DNA from: Ruminococcaceae bacterium UBA5579
Lineage (GTDB): Bacteria; Bacillota; Clostridia; Oscillospirales; Ruminococcaceae
Assembly (NCBI GenBank): GCA_002425305.1
Contig: DILZ01000131.1
Span: 7,225 to 14,761 of the forward strand
Direction: 5' to 3'
Length of the DNA stretch: 7,537 nucleotides
Position 1 is the stretch's first letter. The number at the start of each line of letters is the position of its first letter. Below the pieces are notes generated by a model, which saw only the letters and a list, made by a program, of their open reading frames with translations, made no database searches and had not been told where the DNA came from. The position numbers were made by a program, and so were the translations under genes. Positions 1 to 6,388 of the stretch are shown piece after piece.

Positions 1-922
1 GACCCCGGCTCATATCATCGGCAAGCTTCTCCGCCTCTTTGATGGGGCGCACGAACGATTTGACCGCGATATAGCCGATAACGACCATCGATATAACCGC
101 CACGCCGACGGCAACGAGAATAGATGTAAGTATCATCGAGTTTTTCAGCGAATCGGAAGCCGCCGAGGAGGTTCCCGAGAAGTACGCGCCGACTACATTA
201 CCGTTTACGTCCTTCATAGGCTGATAGCTTACATAGTGCTTTTGACCGAGAATCGACGCCGTGCCGGAATAGGGCTGTCCGTTTTGGATAACCGTTTCGG
301 CGACGTTCGCCGCCATATCCGTGCCTACGGCGCGGTTTCCGTTGTTTATGATAGTGGTCGCATAGCGCGTTTTGCCGCTGAATATCGTAAGCTCGCTTTC
401 GGTCGCCTTTTTAAGCTCGTCAAGCCAGCTGTTCTCGCTTAAGAACATCCCCACAACGATACCGCCGTTGAATTTCCCGTCTCTTATAAACGGACGAGTT
501 ACCTGAACGGTAAGACCAGCTTTGGAATCCACAACGATACCCGATATTCCGTCGCCGATGGAGTTTACGGAAAAGTCCGCGAGGTTGTAATTATCGCTTG
601 TCCAGAACGCTTCTCCCGTTGGACCGAAAAGCGCGCAGAAATCGCTTTCCGTGCTTTTTTGCTTTTCCCAGAGCGCGTCAAGGTCGCTTCCCTCGTTCTG
701 ACCCAGCGCCAGATTTATTACGTCGATCGTGTCGTCAAAATTTACTTTCTTGCTCTCAATTCCGTTTATCAAAACGTTCATACCCGTGCGGGCCTGCGAC
801 AGCATAAGCGTGTTTGTGTGAGAGGTGGAACGAAAGATCGTGAAGGTGTTCACGATCCCCACCGTAAACACGATACATATTATAATAGCAAAAAGCAGCT
901 TTCTTCCTATTCGAGAGTTCAT
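1..922 (-). CDS. Methyl-accepting chemotaxis-type receptor, N-terminal part (cut by window edge)
   Basis: This gene is read right to left and stays open to base 1, so 307 residues are visible and the C-terminus is missing. I see a membrane segment at about residues 9-30, an extracellular region at about 31-260, a second membrane segment at about 264-286, and the start of a HAMP linker (FVRPIKEAEKLADDM, residues 290-304). The extracellular part has Cache-like features: a G-x-x-GEAFWTSDN stretch near 100-111, VTRPFIRDGKFNGGIVVGMF at 141-160, and YVSYQPMKDVNGNVVGAYFSG near 230-250. That pattern is typical of Cache 3/Cache 2 chemoreceptors in Clostridia. The start is ATG at 922-920, with AAGGAA about ten bases upstream. 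Such receptors bind small ligands outside the cell and signal through a methylated coiled coil to CheA. That output domain lies beyond the window, so a diguanylate cyclase or kinase output is not excluded. Confidence 0.85.
   Translation of the reverse strand, partial: MNSRIGRKLLFAIIICIVFTVGIVNTFTIFRSTSHTNTLMLSQARTGMNVLINGIESKKVNFDDTIDVINLALGQNEGSDLDALWEKQKSTESDFCALFGPTGEAFWTSDNYNLADFSVNSIGDGISGIVVDSKAGLTVQVTRPFIRDGKFNGGIVVGMFLSENSWLDELKKATESELTIFSGKTRYATTIINNGNRAVGTDMAANVAETVIQNGQPYSGTASILGQKHYVSYQPMKDVNGNVVGAYFSGTSSAASDSLKNSMILTSILVAVGVAVISMVVIGYIAVKSFVRPIKEAEKLADDMSRG
836..857 (-). other. Perfect hairpin inside the 5' end of the receptor gene
   Basis: GATCGTGAA (836-844) and TTCACGATC (849-857) pair perfectly over 9 bp around a 4-base loop. 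The structure falls in codons 22-29 of the receptor, in the part encoding the end of the first membrane segment. No U-run follows on either strand, so it is not a standard terminator. It may be chance, or may slow early translation. Confidence 0.4.
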
Positions 923-975
923 AAACCATAATTCCTTTCAGTGAAAGATTTCGCTTAGGTCTTGCGCGATGTGAT

Positions 976-1000
976 CTTTTAGGCATATTGACCCTAAAAG
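976..1000 (-). promoter_or_regulatory. Leader hairpin in the receptor 5' UTR
   Basis: CTTTTAGG (976-983) and CCTAAAAG (993-1000) form a perfect 8-bp stem around a 9-base loop. The structure begins within about ten bases of the start point predicted from the 1014-1042 promoter, so it would sit at the very 5' end of the receptor mRNA. The leader is about 85 nt long. I do not see the conserved core of a c-di-GMP riboswitch or another riboswitch I recognise. A 5' stabilising stem or protein-binding site is possible; this is inference. Confidence 0.4.
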
Positions 1001-1013
1001 TTTTTTCACTAAT

Positions 1014-1042
1014 ATTTTATCATTTTTACCACAAAAAGTCAA
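1014..1042 (-). promoter_or_regulatory. SigA-type promoter for the chemoreceptor gene
   Basis: On the minus strand, TTGACT (1042-1037) is followed by a 17-bp spacer and TAAAAT (1019-1014). A TG one base upstream of the -10 makes it an extended -10. A-rich tracts upstream of the -35 (to about 1080) resemble an UP element. Transcription should start near 1007. The motif is vegetative rather than SigD-like: I found no convincing TAAA-N15-GCCGATAA flagellar promoter here. Confidence 0.7.
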
Positions 1043-1130
1043 TAACAATTTAAAAATAACAGCTTTTTTTGTTTGTTTTTCACAAAAACACGGGCAGCAA
1101 AACGGAACATTGGCAATTTGCAAAAAACTC

Positions 1131-1163
1131 TTACGGAGTTAAGGATTATTTAATAATTTCCGT
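1131..1163. promoter_or_regulatory. Possible operator: short repeats upstream of the ABC operon
   Basis: Two similar heptamers, TTACGGA (1131-1137) and TTAAGGA (1139-1145), repeat with an 8-bp step. ACGGA (1133-1137) is also mirrored by TCCGT (1159-1163) just before the -10. The repeats occupy the place where a -35 box is expected, and the recognisable -35 is poor. This suits a promoter that needs an activator, for example the operon's own OmpR-type regulator. The assignment is inference from position only. Confidence 0.3.
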
Positions 1164-1171
1164 GCTATAAT
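1163..1171 (+). promoter_or_regulatory. Extended -10 promoter for the permease-ATPase-regulator-kinase operon
   Basis: TGCTATAAT combines a perfect TATAAT (1166-1171) with the TGn extension. No good -35 lies 16-18 bp upstream; the best candidate, GGATTA at 1143-1148, is weak. Transcription would start near 1178, giving a leader of about 20 nt that begins just before the AGGAGG ribosome site at 1184-1189. Confidence 0.65.
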
Positions 1172-1198
1172 GAGATCACAAAAAGGAGGAACGGCAGA

Positions 1199-3547
1199 AT
1201 GTACTTACGAATACTGAAAAAAGACCTGAAGCGCAAAAGGACTATGAACGTTATCCTGCTGATCTTTGTGATCTTGGCAGCGACATTTATAGCGAGCAGC
1301 GCGAACAATCTTATAACGGTGAACGGTGCGCTGGACAATTTTTTTGAAAAGGCGGGCGTACCCGATTACTGGTTCGCCACAACGAACGCCGCGGATATGG
1401 AGCGGTTCGAGGAGTTCGCCGCGGAGAACGATTACGACTATTACGCGGCGCAGCTGATTCAGATCGATTCTAAAAACGTTCTTGTCGAGGGTGAAAAGCT
1501 GGAATATTCAAACACGCTTACGTTGTCGACGCTTGGCGGCATAAAGATCTTCGACAAAAACAACAAGGAGATCACACATATCAACGACGGCGAGATATAC
1601 GTTTCCAACTTTATATTCCGCTCGACGGGCAACGATTTTCACGAGGGCGGAAAAATATTTATAAGCCAGAACGGGTTCGAAAAGGAGTTCACGATAAAAG
1701 GGTATTCAAAGGACGCCCTTTTCGGAACGGCAATGGTCGGGATGACAAGATTTCTCGTCAGCGAAAACGACGCGGAGCTGTTCAGCGGCGAGGGCTCATC
1801 CGTTTGCAGCGCGGTCGAAGTTCACACTGACGATACCGATTACCTCAATAAATTCAACGCGCTGGGAATGAACACCATTATGTCGGTAGATGGTTCGATG
1901 TGTAAGATGATGTATCTTATGGATATACTTATGGCAGCGATTTTGCTTGTGGTGAGCGTTTGCCTGATACTTATCTCAATGGCTATTCTGCGGTTTATCA
2001 TCAACTTCACGATAACCGAAGAGTTCCGCGAGATCGGCGTTATGAAAGCCATCGGCATTAAAAACTTCACTATTCGCGGGCTGTATATTGCGAAATATTT
2101 CGCTATCGCCGTTTTCGGAACAGCGGTCGGTCTGGGGATTAGCTTTCCGTTCGGCCGAATGATGATGAACGGGGTAACGGAGAAAATAATCATTTCGGGC
2201 GAGGATAATTTTCTGATAAATATCGGCGCGGCAATTCTTGCGGGCGCGGTCGTGGTATTGTTCAGCTATCTCTGCACGCGGAAGATACGCAAATTCTCAC
2301 CGATAGACGCGATACACAGCGGCGAAACGGGCGAGCGATACAAGAAAAAGGGAATTTTGCGGCTCGGAAAATCGCATATGCCAACGGTGTCCTTTATGGC
2401 ACTGAACGATATTTTCAGCGGAATTAAAAGCTATATTTCAATGATAATAATTTTTATTCTCGGAACGCTGCTTGTAATTATACCCACGAACACAATGAAC
2501 ACCCTGCGCTCCGACAAGCTGATAGTTATATTCAATATGGCAAATAGCGATCACGTTATCTCGCAGGAGCAGATATTTAACCCTAACGATGATAATAAAG
2601 CTAAAGTGGAGCGGCAGTTTTCCGAGATACGGGAGATGTTCGCCGAAAACGGAATAGAGGTTGACGTTTTCCAGGAGATAATGTTCCGCTCAAATATCAA
2701 AAAAGGCGATAAGCGCACAAATTCGATCACGTTCCAAGGTATAGGCGGAGTGACGACGGATATGTATACTTATCTGGAGGGAACGCCGCCGCAGAACGTC
2801 CACGAGGTCGCGCTGACATATTTGACCGCAGATCAGATCGGCGCGGAGATCGGGGACGATGTGGAGATTAAGCTCGGAGAAGATACAAGGACATACACTG
2901 TCACCGCAATATATCAGAGTATGAATAATTTGGGCGAGGGCGTGCGTTTTCATCAGGACGCGGATCTTGATTATAAATTTGCGGCGGGCTGCTTCGGAGT
3001 TCAGGTGAACTACAAGGATAACCCCGACAAAGCCGCTCTTGCGCAGCGAAAGGCACTGCTCGAAAAGCTCTATCCCGACGCGAAAACTTACACTTGCGGA
3101 GATTATATCAGCTATATGACAGGCGACGTTGCGGGACAACTCGGCAGTATGAAAGTGCTTATTTTAAGCATAATCCTCGGGATAAACGCGCTTGTGGCGG
3201 TGCTTATGGTAAAGAGCTTCATCACCAAGGAAAAGAGCGAGATCGCGCTGCTGAAAGCGATAGGGTTTAAAAATAATTCGCTGATATTGTGGCAGACTTT
3301 AAGGATAGGGATAGTGCTGCTGGTTTCGGTGCTTGTGGGCGCACTTGTTTCCACGCCGCTGTCCTCGGTGATAATCACTCCGGTGTTCAGAATGATGGGC
3401 GCATACAGCATTGAATATGATATACGCGCGCTGGAGGTTTATGTGACTTATCCGCTGATAGTGCTCGGAGTTACGGCTCTCGCGGCATTCATTTCGGCGC
3501 AGGGGCTGAGGAAAATATCTTCCTCGCAGATATCGAACAACGAATAA
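1199..3547 (+). CDS. FtsX-like ABC transporter permease, two-module (MacB/FtsX superfamily)
   Basis: This 782-residue membrane protein is built from two similar halves. Hydrophobic segments lie near residues 17-36, 241-265, 297-318, 338-359, 411-430, 650-673, 701-725 and 748-768, giving a 1+3+1+3 pattern with extracellular domains at about 38-235 and 432-648. Each half carries the FtsX cytoplasmic motif after its second segment: REIGVMKAIGIKN (277-289) and SEIALLKAIGFKN (680-691). Each extracellular domain has exactly two cysteines at comparable places (C203/C235 and C598/C633). Eight segments rather than ten, and two large outer domains, set it apart from BceB-type permeases. ATG 1199 follows AGGAGG at 1184-1189. 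It should work with the ATPase encoded next. Members of this superfamily move lipids, lipoproteins or peptides, or transmit mechanical force across the membrane; the substrate cannot be read from the sequence. Confidence 0.9.
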   Translation: MYLRILKKDLKRKRTMNVILLIFVILAATFIASSANNLITVNGALDNFFEKAGVPDYWFATTNAADMERFEEFAAENDYDYYAAQLIQIDSKNVLVEGEKLEYSNTLTLSTLGGIKIFDKNNKEITHINDGEIYVSNFIFRSTGNDFHEGGKIFISQNGFEKEFTIKGYSKDALFGTAMVGMTRFLVSENDAELFSGEGSSVCSAVEVHTDDTDYLNKFNALGMNTIMSVDGSMCKMMYLMDILMAAILLVVSVCLILISMAILRFIINFTITEEFREIGVMKAIGIKNFTIRGLYIAKYFAIAVFGTAVGLGISFPFGRMMMNGVTEKIIISGEDNFLINIGAAILAGAVVVLFSYLCTRKIRKFSPIDAIHSGETGERYKKKGILRLGKSHMPTVSFMALNDIFSGIKSYISMIIIFILGTLLVIIPTNTMNTLRSDKLIVIFNMANSDHVISQEQIFNPNDDNKAKVERQFSEIREMFAENGIEVDVFQEIMFRSNIKKGDKRTNSITFQGIGGVTTDMYTYLEGTPPQNVHEVALTYLTADQIGAEIGDDVEIKLGEDTRTYTVTAIYQSMNNLGEGVRFHQDADLDYKFAAGCFGVQVNYKDNPDKAALAQRKALLEKLYPDAKTYTCGDYISYMTGDVAGQLGSMKVLILSIILGINALVAVLMVKSFITKEKSEIALLKAIGFKNNSLILWQTLRIGIVLLVSVLVGALVSTPLSSVIITPVFRMMGAYSIEYDIRALEVYVTYPLIVLGVTALAAFISAQGLRKISSSQISNNE

Positions 3548-3558
3548 ATTATTGCTTT

Positions 3559-3589
3559 GTTCTCTGCCCTGCTGCGCGGGGCAGAGAAC
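3559..3589 (+). promoter_or_regulatory. Strong intercistronic hairpin between permease and ATPase
   Basis: GTTCTCTGCCC (3559-3569) pairs perfectly with GGGCAGAGAAC (3579-3589), an 11-bp stem with a 9-base loop that starts 12 bases after the permease stop. AGAAAGGGG follows instead of a U-run, so it is not a classical intrinsic terminator. It lies directly before the ATPase ribosome site (AAAGGGG, 3592-3597). It could protect the upstream mRNA 3' end, mark a processing site, or set the permease-to-ATPase ratio. Confidence 0.75.
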
Positions 3590-3607
3590 AGAAAGGGGAT
3601 CGTACTT

Positions 3608-4372
3608 ATGACTAATATATTAGAGGTCAAAGACCTTTGCAAAACTTATGTGACTAACAAGCGGCAGAACAACGTCCTCCGGAACGTGGATTTCAGCGTT
3701 TCCGATGGCGAAATGGTGGCGGTAATGGGACCGTCCGGCTCGGGAAAATCAACGCTGTTGTACGCGGTTTCGGGAATGGACAACATCACTGCGGGCGAGG
3801 TGAGCTTCAACGGGCGGAATATCGCAAAAATGAACCAAAAGGAGCTTGCGGAACTTCGGCTTGACGAGATGGGCTTTATTTTCCAGCAGATGTATATGCT
3901 GAAAAATCTTTCGGTGCTTGATAATATAATTCTGCCCGCGTGCCAGTCCGACAAGATAAAGGAAACGCGCCGCGAAACTGTCCAACGCGGTCACACGCTG
4001 ATGAGAAAGCTCGGGATAATCGACGTTGCGGACAACGACATCAACGAGGTGTCGGGCGGTCAATTGCAGCGCGCGTGCATTTGCCGAAGTATGATAAACA
4101 AGCCGAAAATGATATTTGCCGACGAGCCGACGGGCGCGCTCAACCGCACGTCCTCCGACGAGGTAATGGAGGAGCTTGCTAAGCTCAACGCCGAAGGCAC
4201 AACGATAATGCTTGTAACTCACGACGTAAAGGTCGCGGCAAAATGCACAAGAATTTTATATATAGTTGACGGGAACATAAAAGGAGAGTATAATTTAGAC
4301 AGGTATGACAGCTCAAAGCTCCGTGACCGCGAACGCGCTCTTAACGGCTGGCTTATGGAAATGGGCTGGTAA
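3608..4372 (+). CDS. ABC transporter ATP-binding protein (MacB/LolD/BceA-type)
   Basis: This 254-residue cytoplasmic ATPase should power the FtsX-like permease upstream. All nucleotide-site motifs are present: Walker A GPSGSGKST (41-49), Q-loop FQQ (92-94), signature VSGGQLQR (148-155), Walker B MIFADEP (168-174), and the switch histidine H205 in VTHD. The D-loop reads GALN rather than GALD. The C-terminus WLMEMGW is a tail I associate with Firmicutes ATPases that pair with FtsX permeases. I chose ATG 3608 with AAAGGGG ten bases upstream. A TTG at 3557 would add 17 residues encoded by the hairpin and the ribosome site, which is implausible. The gene lies 60 bp after the permease and 48 bp before the regulator, in the same operon. 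Confidence 0.93.
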   Translation: MTNILEVKDLCKTYVTNKRQNNVLRNVDFSVSDGEMVAVMGPSGSGKSTLLYAVSGMDNITAGEVSFNGRNIAKMNQKELAELRLDEMGFIFQQMYMLKNLSVLDNIILPACQSDKIKETRRETVQRGHTLMRKLGIIDVADNDINEVSGGQLQRACICRSMINKPKMIFADEPTGALNRTSSDEVMEELAKLNAEGTTIMLVTHDVKVAAKCTRILYIVDGNIKGEYNLDRYDSSKLRDRERALNGWLMEMGW

Positions 4373-4405
4373 ATAGTTTTTAGAGAATAGTGGTTAGTTA
4401 TTAGT
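4371..4405 (+). repeat. Heptamer tandem repeat, five units of consensus NNWTAGT
   Basis: Five consecutive 7-bp units begin at 4371, 4378, 4385, 4392 and 4399. Four end in TAGT and one (4378-4384) in TAGA. Clear examples are GAATAGT (4385-4391) and GGTTAGT (4392-4398). The array starts at the last two bases of the ATPase stop codon and ends four bases before the regulator's ribosome site, so it makes up most of the 48-bp spacer. The 7-bp step does not match a DNA helical turn. Confidence 0.65.
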
Positions 4406-4408
4406 TTT

Positions 4409-4415
4409 GGAGGAG
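4409..4415 (+). promoter_or_regulatory. Strong ribosome-binding site that fixes the TTG start of the regulator
   Basis: GGAGGAG sits a few bases upstream of TTG 4421, with seven bases between GGAGG and the start. No ATG is available nearby in frame. Starting at TTG 4421 puts the receiver's first beta strand (DILIVEDN) where the family has it. Confidence 0.75.
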
Positions 4416-4420
4416 ATACG

Positions 4421-5080
4421 TTGATCGACATCTTAATTGTTGAGGATAACAAGGAATTGGCAGAGGTGCTGTGTGATTTTCTTCGTGCGGAAAACTACAC
4501 GGTGTCCGCTGCCGAAAACGCGGAGAAAGCATTGCTGCTGTATCAAGGATACGGCGCAAGGCTTGTCGTGCTTGATCTTATGCTGCCCGATAAGGACGGG
4601 TTTTATATTCTCGAAAAAATACGCGCCCAAAGCAATACTCCCGTTCTGATAGTCAGCGCGAAGACCGGCAAGGACGACAAGCTGCTTGGATTGGATCTGG
4701 GCGCGGACGACTATATCGAAAAGCCGTATGACATCGACATTATGCTTGCGAAAATACGCGGGATATTCAAGCGCCGATACTCACTTGACGAGCTTATCGA
4801 CGGAGATATCCGCATAAACAAAGCCGACCGAACGGTGTTCCTGAACAAGCCGCTTGAAATGACCGCAAAGGAATTCGAGCTGCTTTTGCTCCTTATCGAG
4901 AACAAGGGGCGGACGCTCTCAAAGGAGTACATCTTCAATACGATATGGGGCAGCGACAGCGATTCCGAGCAGCAGACGCTCACCGTTCACATAAAACGGC
5001 TGCGCGAAAAAATCGAGAAAGACCCGAAAAGCCCGCAAAGAATACTGACGGTCTGGGGAGTAGGGTATAAATTCGTATGA
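4421..5080 (+). CDS. Response regulator, OmpR/PhoB family
   Basis: This 219-residue DNA-binding regulator is the partner of the kinase encoded next. The receiver domain (about 1-115) has the acidic pocket E8/D9, phospho-acceptor D52 in LVVLDLMLPD, switch S79 and conserved K101 in EKPY. A winged helix-turn-helix follows at about 126-219, with the family-typical recognition region VHIKRLREKIEKD and terminal GVGYKFV. Length is normal for the family. Translation starts at TTG 4421, which may reduce its level relative to neighbours. It ends in an ATGA overlap with the kinase gene, pointing to translational coupling. It most likely controls the transporter operon and so its own gene. The target site is unproven; the short repeats at 1131-1163 are a candidate. 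Confidence 0.94.
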   Translation: MIDILIVEDNKELAEVLCDFLRAENYTVSAAENAEKALLLYQGYGARLVVLDLMLPDKDGFYILEKIRAQSNTPVLIVSAKTGKDDKLLGLDLGADDYIEKPYDIDIMLAKIRGIFKRRYSLDELIDGDIRINKADRTVFLNKPLEMTAKEFELLLLLIENKGRTLSKEYIFNTIWGSDSDSEQQTLTVHIKRLREKIEKDPKSPQRILTVWGVGYKFV

Positions 5081-6309
5081 GCGCGTGGAGAAAGATGACA
5101 GCGGCGGTAATTGCGTTTTCGGCAATTCTTTTTATTTCGGCGAATTTGTTTTTAAGAAATTTAAGCGCCCCCGAAAACAGCAGACCGCACCGTGTTGAAA
5201 TAAACAGACTCGCGCTCGAGATAGAGGAGCGTGGGCTTGAAAGCGTTGATTTGTCCCAATGCGAATTTGTTTATAATATCGCGGTATACGGCGGAGATTT
5301 TTACGATTTTGACAGCGACTATTCAATACGGGAAATAAACGGCAAGCTTTACAGATTTGATTACACTGCGGATCATAATTCGTCAAACACATTGATCGTC
5401 ATTGCGGTAAACGTGATATTAGCGGTGATGACTGCGGCGGTTTTCGGGATCTTGTTTTATGTGCGCGGAAAAATTCTGCGCCCGTTCGAGCGGCTGACAA
5501 ACGTTCCTTACGAGCTTTCCAAGGGCAATCTCACCGCTCCCGTAAAGGAAAGCAAAAGCCGCTTTTTCGGAAAATTTCTGTGGGGCGTCGATCTCCTCCG
5601 CGAGAACCTTGAACAGCAAAAGCAGCGCGAGCTGGAGCTGCAAAAGGAAAAGAAAACGCTTTTGATATCGCTTTCGCACGATATCAAAACGCCGCTTTCC
5701 GCTATCAAATTATACTCGGCGGCGCTGTCGAAAAATCTGTATCCCGACGCGGAAAAGCAGCGCGAGATAGCCGAAAATATCAACGATAAAGCGGACGAGA
5801 TAGAGGGCTATGTTTCGCGGATAATAACCGCTTCGCGCGAGGATTTCCTCAGCCTTGACGTGGATAACGGCGAGTTTTATCTTTCGGAATTGGTACAAAG
5901 CGTTTCGGCTTATTATATCGAAAAGCTGGCTCTTGTTAAAACGGAGTTTGTTGTCGGAGAATACCGCAACTGTCTGCTTTTCGGCGACCTTGACAGAAGT
6001 ATCGAGGTAATGCAGAACGTGATCGAAAACGCGCTGAAATACGGCGACGGAAAGAAGATCGAGATGCTGTTCCCCGAGGAGGACGAGGGCGTTCTGATAG
6101 CCGTGAGGAACAGCGGCTGCACGCTTGAAAAGTCCGATCTGCCGCATATTTTCGAGAGCTTCTGGCGCGGCGCGAACGCCGAAAACATCAACGGCAGCGG
6201 TCTTGGTCTGTATATTTGCAGACAGCTTATGCACAAAATGAACGGAGAGGTCTTCGCTGAACTGGACGGAGAATTTATCACGGTCAAGGCGGTCTTTGGC
6301 AGAGCCTAA
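5077..6309 (+). CDS. Sensor histidine kinase with short extracellular domain and HAMP
   Basis: This 410-residue membrane kinase phosphorylates the adjacent regulator. Membrane segments lie near residues 8-27 and 104-128 and enclose about 76 extracellular residues. A HAMP region follows (about 129-180, LRPFERL to LRENLEQ), then a charged coiled coil. The HisKA box is SLSHDIKTPL with phospho-acceptor H201. The ATP-binding domain shows the N box QNVIENALKYG (N318), a G1 box reading RNSG instead of DxG, the F box IFESFWRG (358-365) and the G2 box GSGLGLYI (373-380). The outer segment is too long for intramembrane-sensing BceS-type kinases (fewer than about 25 residues) and too short for a typical PAS or Cache fold. 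Its only cysteine is C62. The start ATG 5077 overlaps the regulator stop by four bases. Ligand unknown; an envelope or peptide signal is inferred from the linked transporter. Confidence 0.93.
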   Translation: MSAWRKMTAAVIAFSAILFISANLFLRNLSAPENSRPHRVEINRLALEIEERGLESVDLSQCEFVYNIAVYGGDFYDFDSDYSIREINGKLYRFDYTADHNSSNTLIVIAVNVILAVMTAAVFGILFYVRGKILRPFERLTNVPYELSKGNLTAPVKESKSRFFGKFLWGVDLLRENLEQQKQRELELQKEKKTLLISLSHDIKTPLSAIKLYSAALSKNLYPDAEKQREIAENINDKADEIEGYVSRIITASREDFLSLDVDNGEFYLSELVQSVSAYYIEKLALVKTEFVVGEYRNCLLFGDLDRSIEVMQNVIENALKYGDGKKIEMLFPEEDEGVLIAVRNSGCTLEKSDLPHIFESFWRGANAENINGSGLGLYICRQLMHKMNGEVFAELDGEFITVKAVFGRA

Positions 6310-6317
6310 GCTCACGC

Positions 6318-6346
6318 TTGACTTTTTTGCGGATAAATTGTATAAT
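6318..6346 (+). promoter_or_regulatory. Near-consensus SigA promoter for inorganic pyrophosphatase
   Basis: TTGACT (6318-6323), a 17-bp spacer and TATAAT (6341-6346) make the best promoter in the window. It begins nine bases after the kinase stop. Transcription should start near 6353, giving a leader of about 36 nt. No clear terminator separates it from the kinase gene, so read-through from the upstream operon may add to expression. Confidence 0.85.
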
Positions 6347-6373
6347 ATTATCATTGAACTATACGCGACAAAA

Positions 6374-6379
6374 AGGAGG
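6374..6379 (+). promoter_or_regulatory. Ribosome-binding site that fixes the pyrophosphatase start
   Basis: A perfect AGGAGG lies nine bases before ATG 6389. An in-frame TTG at 6296 would add 31 residues, but that stretch contains the promoter and this ribosome site and overlaps the kinase gene, so ATG 6389 is correct. Confidence 0.85.
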
Positions 6380-6388
6380 AGCTTTTTA

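Noticed and set aside
756..986. Minus-strand open frame starting MPKRSHRARP, with a weak AGGG before its ATG in the receptor leader
   Set aside because: It overlaps the receptor gene in another frame through membrane and sensor codons, has a low-complexity basic start and matches no family. The receptor frame is clearly the real one. A short leader peptide cannot be fully excluded.
923..1013. c-di-GMP riboswitch or SigD flagellar promoter upstream of the chemoreceptor
   Set aside because: The riboswitch core is not present and no good TAAA-N15-GCCGATAA match is found. A vegetative promoter explains the region.
938..1123. Small minus-strand frame of 61 residues in the divergent intergenic region
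   Set aside because: It would start at TTG without a ribosome site and runs across the receptor promoter and its A-rich upstream DNA.
2690..3139. Long antisense open frames inside the permease gene (149 and 117 residues)
   Set aside because: They are shadows of the permease codons, have no ribosome sites and match no family I know.
3557..3607. TTG 3557 as an upstream start for the ATPase
   Set aside because: The extra 17 residues are encoded by the hairpin and the ribosome site. ATG 3608 has a proper ribosome site and gives the usual N-terminus.
6306..6328. Possible terminator after the kinase: AAGC/GCTT stem followed by a T-run
   Set aside because: The stem is only 4 bp and overlaps the -35 of the ppa promoter. 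The T-run belongs to the promoter spacer.
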